From assembly GCA_023395555.1 (NCBI GenBank), contig JAEWYQ010000083.1, positions 1 to 14,260 of the forward strand: a stretch of DNA of 14,260 nt. Reading direction: 5' to 3'. The position numbers and the translations under genes were made by a program. Source of the stretch: Bacillota bacterium (lineage in GTDB: Bacteria > Bacillota > Clostridia > Lachnospirales > Lachnospiraceae). Positions within the stretch are counted from its first letter, which is position 1. Every line of letters begins with the position of its first letter. Shown here in pieces: positions 6,581-13,611 of the stretch. The notes beneath the pieces were generated by a model. It did no database searches and was not told the origin of the DNA. It saw only the letters and a program-made list of their open reading frames with translations.

Positions 6581-6999
6581 TATTCCACTGTGATTTCCCG
6601 ATAATCAAAGCCCTTGTCCAGTTTCTTGCGTATGGAAATAGTTCTCCTGTTCTTCGGCAGCAATTCCCCGATCAGCTCCGCCCACTCAATCAAACAGACC
6701 CCGTCTCCATAAAAATAATCCTCGTATCCGATTTCCTCCATCTCCTCCGGGTCGGCAATCCGGTATACGTCAAAATGATACAGGGGCAGCCTTCCGCCCT
6801 CGTATTCCTGGATTATGGTGAAGGTGGGACTGCTTACCGCATCTTCTATCCCAAGTCCCCTGGCGAAGCCCTGGGTGAATACCGTCTTTCCTACTCCCAG
6901 ATCCCCGCTGAGGCAAAAAACATCACCTTTTTGCGCACCAAGCCCTAATTCATACCCGATCTGCCAAGTATCCTGTGTATTAAAGCTCTCCATCATCAT
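6580..6999 (-). CDS. tsaE: tRNA threonylcarbamoyladenosine biosynthesis ATPase TsaE
   Basis: TsaE is the P-loop ATPase that drives turnover of the TsaB-TsaD t6A complex. From ATG 6999 the protein is 139 aa. The Walker A loop GDLGVGKT is at about residues 32-39, followed by SSPTFTI near 56-62 and the conserved HFDVYRI near 75. Three consecutive ATGs (6999, 6996, 6993) are possible. An in-frame TTG at 7050 is rejected because the predicted transcription start is near 7052, which would leave it almost leaderless. It is the first gene of the tsaE-tsaB-rimI-CxxC unit, read from the promoter at 7059-7067. Confidence 0.95.
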   Translation of the reverse strand: MMMESFNTQDTWQIGYELGLGAQKGDVFCLSGDLGVGKTVFTQGFARGLGIEDAVSSPTFTIIQEYEGGRLPLYHFDVYRIADPEEMEEIGYEDYFYGDGVCLIEWAELIGELLPKNRRTISIRKKLDKGFDYREITVE

Positions 7000-7058
7000 A
7001 ACTTTTTCCGTACCTTTCCACCCGTGCTTCAGAGACAGCGTTTCTTCCAAACGGCATC

Positions 7059-7067
7059 ATTATAGCA
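7059..7067 (-). promoter_or_regulatory. Extended -10 promoter of the tsaE unit
   Basis: The minus strand reads TGCTATAAT (7067-7059): a perfect TATAAT with the TGN extension. No good -35 is found at 15-18 nt, which is common for extended -10 promoters. The start would be near 7052, giving a leader of about 53 nt to ATG 6999. Confidence 0.65.
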
Positions 7068-7134
7068 GGCTTATTATCAAAAAGATAGTATTTTTTAATA
7101 TCTTTAATCTGAAAATAGCTGTGCCTGCACTTTG

Positions 7135-7163
7135 CCAAAGGTAACGGCAACGGGTACCTTTGG
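7135..7163. repeat. 9-bp inverted repeat upstream of the tsaE promoter
   Basis: CCAAAGGTA (7135-7143) and TACCTTTGG (7155-7163) are perfect inverted copies around an 11-nt loop. The element lies 70-100 bp upstream of the tsaE -10 and has no T-run on either side. It could be an operator or a processed RNA hairpin. The rest of 7051-7223 is AT-rich with no recognisable gene. Confidence 0.5.
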
Positions 7164-7223
7164 AATTTGCGAATTGGTTATAATAGATTACCACAGAATG
7201 GAGTCTCAATCAATCATAAATAA

Positions 7224-7287
7224 GGTCGGTGCCTGACACCAGACCGGGTGCCATAAGTCATCTCTTTCCCTCTGACTCATGGCACCC
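7224..7287 (-). repeat. Double-hairpin (REP-like) element after the glycosyltransferase
   Basis: Two adjacent hairpins. In 7246-7260/7273-7287, 15-nt arms surround a 12-nt loop; the single mismatch becomes a G-U pair only in minus-strand RNA. In 7224-7245, GGTC-GGTG pairs with CACC-a-GACC around CCTGA. Both contain the word GGTGCC. No T-run follows, so this is not a classic terminator, but it is placed 48 nt after the glycosyltransferase stop and could protect or end that transcript. The repeated word and paired layout look like a dispersed palindromic repeat; copy number cannot be judged from one window. Confidence 0.65.
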
Positions 7288-7334
7288 GCATCACACTCTA
7301 TATCGCGAAGCAGCCTCTGATCTCAAGATTGCCT

Positions 7335-8351
7335 CTAATTAAACCCATATATCTTCCGGAGGATATCATATCCCAGTTCTACTACCTTCCGTCCAAACTT
7401 TCCCGGAAGATTCATCGACTGCCCCAGAATATGGGACCGGATTCGATAATAAAGCTTCTTATCATGTTTCTTGAGGTAATCCCACAGCTCCTGCTTCTTC
7501 TCAAGGCTTTCCTCCGTCCCTTCCTTAATCAGGAAGACACTGCTGACTGCCATCATCATAGCCAGATACTTCACCATGTACTTTTGAAGCTTCTTACTCT
7601 TAATCTGATGTACATCATGGGACTCCATCATGATCTTCGTAATCCGCAGCTGCTGGTCGATCCGCTTGATCATAATCTGTTCATTCACGGACTGGTCCGA
7701 TCTGCCGATGAAGTACCGGTACAGATTCACATCCATATAATACAGCGTCTTCACATAGGGCAACGGCTGGTATACAAAGATGTTATCCACATAGAAGGTG
7801 TGCTTCGGCAGCTGAATTCCACAGCTTTTCAGCAAATTGGTGCGATAGATTGTGGAATGCATGAGTATATTCTGGCTCTGACGGAAATGCATAATCTCAT
7901 CCCAGGTAAAGATACGGTTCTCCGGCAACGCCCTGCGGTAATTAATTACCTTCTTTTTCTTCGCTCCCACCTTCTCATATACATAATTGGCGAGAAACAA
8001 ATCCGGGCTGCTGCCATCCGCCACCAGTTTCTTCAAAGTCTCCATTACCTCGGCCAATGCTCTCTCATTCACCCAGTCATCACTGTCCACTACCTTAAAA
8101 TACAATCCGGTAGCATTGGCCAGCCCCGTATTCACCGCTTCGCCATGACCGCCGTTTTCCTGCCGGATGGCTCTGACAATACTGGGATATCTGGCCTGGT
8201 AATCCTCCGCAATCTTTTGTGTATCATCCACGGAGCCATCATTGACAATGATGATCTCCATCTCCTCCCCGCCGGTCAGCAATGTGTCAATGGCATGACT
8301 CATGTACTCCGCCGAATTGTAGCAGGGAATTGCTGCTGTCAATAGCTTCAT
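7335..8351 (-). CDS. Family 2 (GT-A fold) glycosyltransferase
   Basis: A 338-aa enzyme expected to transfer a sugar from a nucleotide-sugar donor to a cell-surface glycan or lipid; donor and acceptor cannot be told from the sequence. It opens with the GT2 pattern LTAAIPCYNSAEYM (residues 4-17), then IIIVNDGSVDDT (33-44), the ENGGHGEAVNTGL loop (65-77) and the metal/donor-binding VVDSDDW (87-93). A basic, helical C-terminal third (about 230-338) has no clear transmembrane segment, so it may attach peripherally to the membrane. ATG 8351 has GGGGA about 6 nt upstream. It starts 47 nt after the aminopeptidase stop, with a 6-bp GGCCGG/CCGGCC hairpin in the gap (8362-8386), and may be co-transcribed with it. 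The pair has no obvious shared function. Confidence 0.9.
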   Translation of the reverse strand: MKLLTAAIPCYNSAEYMSHAIDTLLTGGEEMEIIIVNDGSVDDTQKIAEDYQARYPSIVRAIRQENGGHGEAVNTGLANATGLYFKVVDSDDWVNERALAEVMETLKKLVADGSSPDLFLANYVYEKVGAKKKKVINYRRALPENRIFTWDEIMHFRQSQNILMHSTIYRTNLLKSCGIQLPKHTFYVDNIFVYQPLPYVKTLYYMDVNLYRYFIGRSDQSVNEQIMIKRIDQQLRITKIMMESHDVHQIKSKKLQKYMVKYLAMMMAVSSVFLIKEGTEESLEKKQELWDYLKKHDKKLYYRIRSHILGQSMNLPGKFGRKVVELGYDILRKIYGFN

Positions 8352-8398
8352 GTTTTTCCCCGGCCGGCGCTGTCTCCCCTCCGGCCTTTCTCCCTTCC

Positions 8399-9517
8399 CT
8401 AGATTAGATTTTCAGGATTCAAACACTCTAATTCTTTTACTACAAAACGTCCGTCCTTACGGATTAACACATCATCAAAATAGATCTCTCCGCCGCCGTA
8501 TTCCGGTGTCTGGATGCAAACCAGATCCCAGTGGATGGCAGAGTGATTTCCATTGGGCGCTTCCTCCTCATAGCAATTGCCTGGGGTAAAATGGAAGGAT
8601 CCCATGATCTTCTCATCAAACAGGGTATCCTTCATCGGTTTCAGCACATAGGGATTGACGCCGATGGCAAATTCGCCGATATAGCGCGCTCCCTCATCCG
8701 TATCCAGCACCCGGTTGATTTTCTCCGTATCATTTGCGGCAGCCTTTACGATCTTGCCGTTTTCAAAGGTAAAGGATATGTTCTCATAGGTATATCCCTG
8801 GAATACTGCGGGAGTATTATAGCTCAGGGTTCCGTTAACAGAATCTCTCACGGGAGCCGTATACACCTCACCATCGGGAATATTGCACCTTCCGTCGCAG
8901 GGTACGGCAGGAATGTTCTTGATGGAGAAGCTCAGATCCGTTCCAGGTCCTACGATTCTTACCTTGTCCGTACGGTTCATGTATTCAACCAGGGGCTTCA
9001 TGGCCTCACCCATCTTTGCATAATCCAGATTGCACACATTGAAGTAGAAATCCTCAAATGCTTCCACACTGGTATTGGACAGCTGTGCCATGGATGCATT
9101 GGGATAACGCAGAACAACCCACCTTGTCTTGGGCACACGGATGTTGTGATGAACCGGTGTCGAATAGTAGGTCTCATAGAGCTTCATCTTATCGGAAGGT
9201 ACATCGGCCAGCTCGGATACATTCTCCGTTCCGCGAACCGCAACATAGCAGTCCATCTGCTCCATCTCCGCACCGTCGATCTTCGCCATCAGAGACATCT
9301 GCTCCTCGGTACAGTGCAGGAGCTGCTCTCTCTGCAGCTTCGGATCGGTATAATGTACAAAAGGAATTCCCTCCGCCTTATAGACCTCCTTCACCAGCTG
9401 ACGGGCCAGATCCTGGGTCGATGCACCGATATAATGGACGTATACCTTATCTCCCGGCTTTACTCTCATAGAATAATTCACTAAATTGTGGGCTAATACT
9501 TTAATTCTCTCATCCAT
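8399..9517 (-). CDS. Aminopeptidase, M29 (AmpS/PepS) family
   Basis: Members of this family are cytosolic metal-dependent exopeptidases that remove N-terminal residues from peptides. From ATG 9517 the protein is 372 aa, in the family range. Candidate metal ligands lie in conserved settings: NIPDGEVYTAPVRDSVNG (E217), IGEFAIGVNP (E282), GSFHFTPGN (H309) and SAIHWD (H329, D331). The N-terminal half is the usual M29 Rossmann-like region. ATG 9517 has AGGAG 8 nt upstream. A longer in-frame start at 9640 would add 41 residues with no family match and run through the likely promoter region. It lies 126 nt downstream of the large membrane protein, with a dyad and a possible promoter in the gap. Confidence 0.92.
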   Translation of the reverse strand: MDERIKVLAHNLVNYSMRVKPGDKVYVHYIGASTQDLARQLVKEVYKAEGIPFVHYTDPKLQREQLLHCTEEQMSLMAKIDGAEMEQMDCYVAVRGTENVSELADVPSDKMKLYETYYSTPVHHNIRVPKTRWVVLRYPNASMAQLSNTSVEAFEDFYFNVCNLDYAKMGEAMKPLVEYMNRTDKVRIVGPGTDLSFSIKNIPAVPCDGRCNIPDGEVYTAPVRDSVNGTLSYNTPAVFQGYTYENISFTFENGKIVKAAANDTEKINRVLDTDEGARYIGEFAIGVNPYVLKPMKDTLFDEKIMGSFHFTPGNCYEEEAPNGNHSAIHWDLVCIQTPEYGGGEIYFDDVLIRKDGRFVVKELECLNPENLI

Positions 9518-9539
9518 AATTTTTTCTCCTTGTAATTTA

Positions 9540-9598
9540 TTTATAGTATGATTAAAGTGTGCGCAGCACCTTTTGACGCTTTCATCATAGTATGATGA
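9540..9598 (-). promoter_or_regulatory. Possible promoter and operator of the aminopeptidase gene
   Basis: The minus strand has a TATAAA -10-like box (9545-9540) with no good -35. Upstream is a perfect dyad, TCATCATA-g-TATGATGA (9582-9598), and the 10-mer ATAGTATGAT occurs both inside the dyad (9587-9596) and overlapping the -10 (9543-9552), 44 bp apart. Repeated half-sites around a weak promoter suggest a regulator binding here. The factor is unknown. Confidence 0.35.
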
Positions 9599-9643
9599 TT
9601 TGCCCGGCATATCCTGTATCCAAATATATCGGCAGACCACCAG

Positions 9644-12190
9644 TTACTGCTCCAGATAGGATAAAAATACATTACCCGCATCTTCAAACATTTTGGCACT
9701 GTCACCGATTCCAATTCTGGAGGTTCTGCTGCTGGACGGATTAATTACCATAATGTTAAACGAGTCATAACCGTAGATCACTACCGCATTGGTAACATCC
9801 GTCATGGCAATGACGGGTCTGCCCTTGGATACATAATACAGGGCATCCTCCAGGGTAATTCCGGTCAGGCGCACGGGAGTATATTCGGAATACTCCTTAA
9901 GCACGTCATAGGCAGATCGGTTCTTAACAGACATCTGCTCCAAGCCCGCTCCGACCTTCTGGTAATCCAGCACCAGCTTGATGCAGGCTTCCACCGTATC
10001 CTCCTGGGAGACCTGCCAGGTCATGGTTTCCATCTCCTGTATTGTATTCTTGACGGTCTTCACCCCTCGTTCCCAGATCAGCTCCTGCTTATTGCTGAGC
10101 ACCGCACCAATCCTGTCCCTGGCTATGGCAATGGCATCCGCCGCACTTTCATATGCTCCTGCTATTCCGTCACTGAGATAGGGATAATAATAAATCTGCT
10201 CCTGAGCGGAAACAGGAAGCCGGACTGTGGGATCCTGACTGATAATGGTACTAACGGCATAGACAACCTCCGGAAGTCTCTCCATGCCAAAACCCTTGGG
10301 AAGGGACAGGTAGTATTCCGTCAAGGCCTGCTCCGTCACCCGTGAAACGGTGCTGACCGGCTTTACTTCCGGCTTCACCTGATTCATAATATAATCCGCG
10401 GGAGCCAGGGTATAGGCTGTCCGTCCTTTTGCTGTGATTTTTTGGACTCTGCGGAGTTCAATGATATTATCCTTAACCTCCAGGCTGGAAATGTAGTAGT
10501 CGGATTTACTATAGCTTTTTAACACATTTTTGTCAACTGATGCAATTTTTACCGTACGAAGGGGCGCCAGGACACTTCCATCCATCATGGAGGATACATC
10601 CTCTTCCGCCACGTCTCCATAGATCAGGTTATTATCAATTACATTCATCAGCCTTATGGTGTGACCGGGCTCAGCATTGATGGTATCCGTCTCTCCTGTT
10701 TCCAGATTCATGATCCGTATGCCCTTATTCAGCCTCGGGCTGGCATTATCCTGCCAGGCGGCATAATTTAACCCCTTTAACACCACCACCTTGTCTGCCG
10801 GAATGCCATGGGCGATTTCCGTCAGCTCCCTTGTAATCAGGTTATAGGAATAAATATTATTATACACATGGAAATAGAAATTCTCCATGGAATTGACATA
10901 AGCCAGTTCTCCCAGATTCTCCTTCAGCATCTGATAGGGTTCCTCTGCCGGAATATAGACCCGCTCTTCCACCCGGTTCTCTCCTCGGATATAGCGGTAC
11001 AGCAGGATCGCTACCCGTCCTTCATACTGACCCCGATTCATATATCCGTAAACAATAAAGTCCAGATTTCCCTCCGCATCCATATTCAGAATGCGGATTT
11101 CATGCTGATCATATAATTCCCTCAGATCCTCCGTCTTATCCTGCCGGAAGGAAAATACCTTGGCAATCCGGTTTTTCTCCAGATCATAAAACCAGAGCTC
11201 CCTGTTTCTCACAAAAGCAAGCTTTTTCTCATCCGGAGAGGTAATGGCCGATACCTCCTTTTCAGAGGTAATTCCCAGCTTCAGCTGGCTCTGGGATATG
11301 CTTGCCCTATTGATATCAAACATTGCCTCCATATGCCTTTCATAGTTAAGCAGGTACATCCGGTCCGGGGAATAACGGATCCGGTAGAACTCCAGCACAT
11401 GATATCTTTCCACCTCTCCTGCAATCTCAGCCTCAATATAGTAATCCAGTGTAACACAGGCCGTGTCCGTATAAATTTCTTTAATTACCGGAATAATCTC
11501 TGTCAGCACCACCGGCTTTATACTGCCCCAGCTCACCAGTTCAAAACTGGAATTAATATTAACATAGGCAAGGGTGCTGTTATCCGCCGATCTCATGGGC
11601 TCCAGATATTTAATCATTCCTTCGGCCCTGGATTTGTCCATGATTGATTCATGAAAGTCCATGATAAAATCCAGCTTTTCTTTCAGAAATGCATTATCAT
11701 AAATTTTAATCCGCTGGTAATAATACATCTTTTCGCTTTTACTGGAGATCAGCGTCAGCTTTACCGCATATTCCCTTCCCTTATAAAGCTCTGTCTTCAG
11801 CTTGATCTTGGCTGTCTTCTCCCCCTCGTTTTCCTCAAATACGCTGATGGAATCTGTTTCAATCAAGGCATTCCCCACAAACTCCCGGACTTCATAATTC
11901 AGTTTCTTTATATTATAAGCTTCTTCTCTTATGATTACCTCAAAGGTTTTGTCCATATCCAGGGGCGTAACGGATTCTCTCAGCTTATTGGCAGCGAGAT
12001 TCGTGCTGTAGCCATGCAGGAGATTGATTCTGTTGTCACCTGATTTTATTGTAACCAAAGGAAAGGTAGCGTCCCCCATCTCAGTGGTGTTGTCTGCATC
12101 AAATACGACAACCTTGATATCACCGCTGAAGTAATAAAGCGCCCCTATAAAAACCGCAATCAAAATTATCACCCGGTAAATATATTTCAA
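9644..12190 (-). CDS. Large membrane-anchored protein with degenerate C39-like peptidase domain
   Basis: An 848-aa protein not assigned to a characterised family. An N-terminal hydrophobic anchor (about residues 4-22) with basic residues before it places the rest outside the cell. The middle (about 300-600) has repeated strand-rich segments such as SPDEKKLAFVRNRELWFYDLEKN, typical of a beta-propeller. The last ~120 residues look like a C39/papain-type peptidase: EDTVEACIKLVLDY (730-743) lines up with the family's DCGPAALAMVLDY-type helix, and TNAVVIYGYD (800-809) with its GHAVVIxGYD strand, followed by INP. At the catalytic positions Thr732 replaces Cys and Asn801 replaces His, so it is probably inactive. 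TTG 12190 is chosen because AGGAGG lies 8 nt upstream; the in-frame TTG at 12220 has only AGGA at 3 nt. It follows the methyltransferase closely, as one unit. Confidence 0.8.
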   Translation of the reverse strand: MKYIYRVIILIAVFIGALYYFSGDIKVVVFDADNTTEMGDATFPLVTIKSGDNRINLLHGYSTNLAANKLRESVTPLDMDKTFEVIIREEAYNIKKLNYEVREFVGNALIETDSISVFEENEGEKTAKIKLKTELYKGREYAVKLTLISSKSEKMYYYQRIKIYDNAFLKEKLDFIMDFHESIMDKSRAEGMIKYLEPMRSADNSTLAYVNINSSFELVSWGSIKPVVLTEIIPVIKEIYTDTACVTLDYYIEAEIAGEVERYHVLEFYRIRYSPDRMYLLNYERHMEAMFDINRASISQSQLKLGITSEKEVSAITSPDEKKLAFVRNRELWFYDLEKNRIAKVFSFRQDKTEDLRELYDQHEIRILNMDAEGNLDFIVYGYMNRGQYEGRVAILLYRYIRGENRVEERVYIPAEEPYQMLKENLGELAYVNSMENFYFHVYNNIYSYNLITRELTEIAHGIPADKVVVLKGLNYAAWQDNASPRLNKGIRIMNLETGETDTINAEPGHTIRLMNVIDNNLIYGDVAEEDVSSMMDGSVLAPLRTVKIASVDKNVLKSYSKSDYYISSLEVKDNIIELRRVQKITAKGRTAYTLAPADYIMNQVKPEVKPVSTVSRVTEQALTEYYLSLPKGFGMERLPEVVYAVSTIISQDPTVRLPVSAQEQIYYYPYLSDGIAGAYESAADAIAIARDRIGAVLSNKQELIWERGVKTVKNTIQEMETMTWQVSQEDTVEACIKLVLDYQKVGAGLEQMSVKNRSAYDVLKEYSEYTPVRLTGITLEDALYYVSKGRPVIAMTDVTNAVVIYGYDSFNIMVINPSSSRTSRIGIGDSAKMFEDAGNVFLSYLEQ

Positions 12191-12230
12191 CTTCGGAACC
12201 TCCTGCCATTCCTTTTCCAATATTCCTGCG

Positions 12231-13442
12231 CTATTCCTCTGTCATGCCCTTTGAAAACAACCGAAGAAGACAGGGCTCCGCTTGCAGAAACTCCATGCAC
12301 TCCTTCAATTCCTTACTTTCCATTCCTCTTTCCGTCCCGTTCTCATTCCCGCTTTCCGTCTCATTTCCAGCCTTGGTACGCTTCACGGCACGAATCAATA
12401 TATTCTTTGGTGTATGCTCCATATCGATAAATTCCAGCAGCTGTACCTTATACCCCTTTTCCTTCAATAGCTCAGCCCTTAAGGCATCCGTGATCAGTGC
12501 CGACATCCGTTCCTTTACAATCCCGTATTGAAGTATGGGCTTTAATACATCGTTGTGAAGCTGACGGTTCAGCTCATGCTGGCAGCAGGGCACCGAAAGT
12601 ATAACCTGTGCTCCCCAGTTGACCGCCTTATATAAAGCGTAGTCCGTCGCCGTATCACAGGCATGGAGGGTTACCACCATATCCACCTCACTGCCGCCCT
12701 CATAGGACGCAATATCCCCCTCCTGAAAGCTTAGCCGGTCATACCCGTATTGTTTGCTCAGTTCATTGCATTTGCGTATGACCTCCGCCTTCAGGTCAAG
12801 GCCGATGATACGAAGCCGGTATCCCCTTAAAACCTTCAAATAATAATACATGGCGAAGGTGAGATAGGATTTGCCGCATCCAAAATCCAGGATCGTCAAT
12901 TCCTTCTCCTTATTCAAGAACGGTAAAACATCCTCAATGTATTCAAGAAAACGATTGATCTGGCGAAATTTATCGGATTTGGACTTCACAACCGCTCCAT
13001 CCCCTGTCATCACGCCCAGATCAACTAAAAAAGGAAGGGGGACTCCTTCTGCAAGAATATAATTTTTCTTTTTATTATGGGAGAGAACGGCATCCTCTGC
13101 CGGGGCTTTAACCTGCTTATTGATTACGGTCACCTTCCCCTTCTTACTGATTAAAACCGTCGTCTTCCTCTTCCTGGTTGTAATCTCCGCCTGGCGGAAT
13201 AATCCCTCAAACCAGTCCGGAAGCTTATCCAGCAGCTCTTCCTTCCCGTAATTACAGTGAAAAACCTGCTGCCCGATGTATTCTGAGGCCTGATACAGCA
13301 ACTCTTCCTTTATAACTACCGGACGTATCCTGACCTTGATCATTCTATCTTTGTCGGCTGAATTGCTGATGATTATCTGAAGTAAATCTATATCTAAGGT
13401 TTCATTAAAAACTTTTATAATTGCATTGTCCATTCTTTTCAT
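12231..13442 (-). CDS. Class I SAM-dependent methyltransferase, substrate unknown
   Basis: A roughly 403-aa cytosolic enzyme with an N-terminal domain of its own (about residues 1-150) and a Rossmann-type methyltransferase domain. KFRQINRFLEYIEDVLPFL leads into motif I, TILDFGCGKSYLT (about 183-195); then IIGLDLK (motif II) and GDIASY. Motif IV is replaced by TLHACDTATDYAL (about 258-270), followed by SVPCCQHELNRQL (about 283-295), a CC-H pair typical of the Methyltransf_32/GSTCD-like group. That group includes RNA-modifying relatives, but substrate assignment is not supported here. A low-complexity E/G/N/T-rich linker (about 358-378) precedes a short C-terminal helix. ATG 13442 is a compromise: ATG 13433 and TTG 13451 are also in frame and none has a strong ribosome binding site. 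It is first in the unit with the large membrane protein. Confidence 0.88.
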   Translation of the reverse strand: MKRMDNAIIKVFNETLDIDLLQIIISNSADKDRMIKVRIRPVVIKEELLYQASEYIGQQVFHCNYGKEELLDKLPDWFEGLFRQAEITTRKRKTTVLISKKGKVTVINKQVKAPAEDAVLSHNKKKNYILAEGVPLPFLVDLGVMTGDGAVVKSKSDKFRQINRFLEYIEDVLPFLNKEKELTILDFGCGKSYLTFAMYYYLKVLRGYRLRIIGLDLKAEVIRKCNELSKQYGYDRLSFQEGDIASYEGGSEVDMVVTLHACDTATDYALYKAVNWGAQVILSVPCCQHELNRQLHNDVLKPILQYGIVKERMSALITDALRAELLKEKGYKVQLLEFIDMEHTPKNILIRAVKRTKAGNETESGNENGTERGMESKELKECMEFLQAEPCLLRLFSKGMTEE

Positions 13443-13483
13443 CCATTCCAATGAGAGTTTTTTACTGATATCCGCTCTAATCT

Positions 13484-13512
13484 ATTTTAATGTCTTTTCC
13501 ATGATTGTACAA
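13484..13512 (-). promoter_or_regulatory. Sigma-A promoter of the methyltransferase unit
   Basis: On the minus strand TTGTAC (13512-13507, 4/6) is followed by a 17-nt spacer and TAAAAT (13489-13484, 5/6). The start should fall near 13477, about 35 nt before ATG 13442. It sits in the 160-nt divergent gap facing the repeat-protein gene. Confidence 0.6.
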
Positions 13513-13557
13513 CCCGTTTATTATTAATTTTATCTTAATATTGCCTATTCTTCTATT

Positions 13558-13585
13558 ACACAATCAATTCCGCCTGCATATATTG
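13558..13585 (+). promoter_or_regulatory. Possible mother-cell sporulation (sigma-E/K-like) promoter
   Basis: CATATATT at 13577-13584 matches 7 of 8 positions of the sigma-E -10 CATACAMT and most of the sigma-K CATANNNTA. An AC dinucleotide 17 nt upstream (13558-13559) fits the sigma-K -35. The start would be near 13592, just before the ribosome binding site at 13602. The motif is short and degenerate, and the region is AT-rich, so this may be chance. Confidence 0.3.
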
Positions 13586-13611
13586 GTAATAAAAAGCTTA
13601 GGAGTACTTAT

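Noticed and set aside
7000..7050. Longer TsaE starting from TTG at 7050
   Set aside because: It would begin about 2 nt from the predicted transcription start, and the added residues do not look like the family.
7329..8345. Plus-strand frame of 338 aa opposite the glycosyltransferase
   Set aside because: The minus strand encodes a clear GT2 enzyme with all motifs; the plus product resembles nothing and has no ribosome binding site.
8531..9484. Plus-strand frame of 317 aa opposite the aminopeptidase
   Set aside because: It is antisense to a well-supported M29 enzyme, and its His/Ile-rich composition is that of a shadow frame.
9518..9640. 41-residue N-terminal extension of the aminopeptidase
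   Set aside because: No ribosome binding site; the extension spans the dyad/promoter region, whereas ATG 9517 has AGGAG at ideal spacing.
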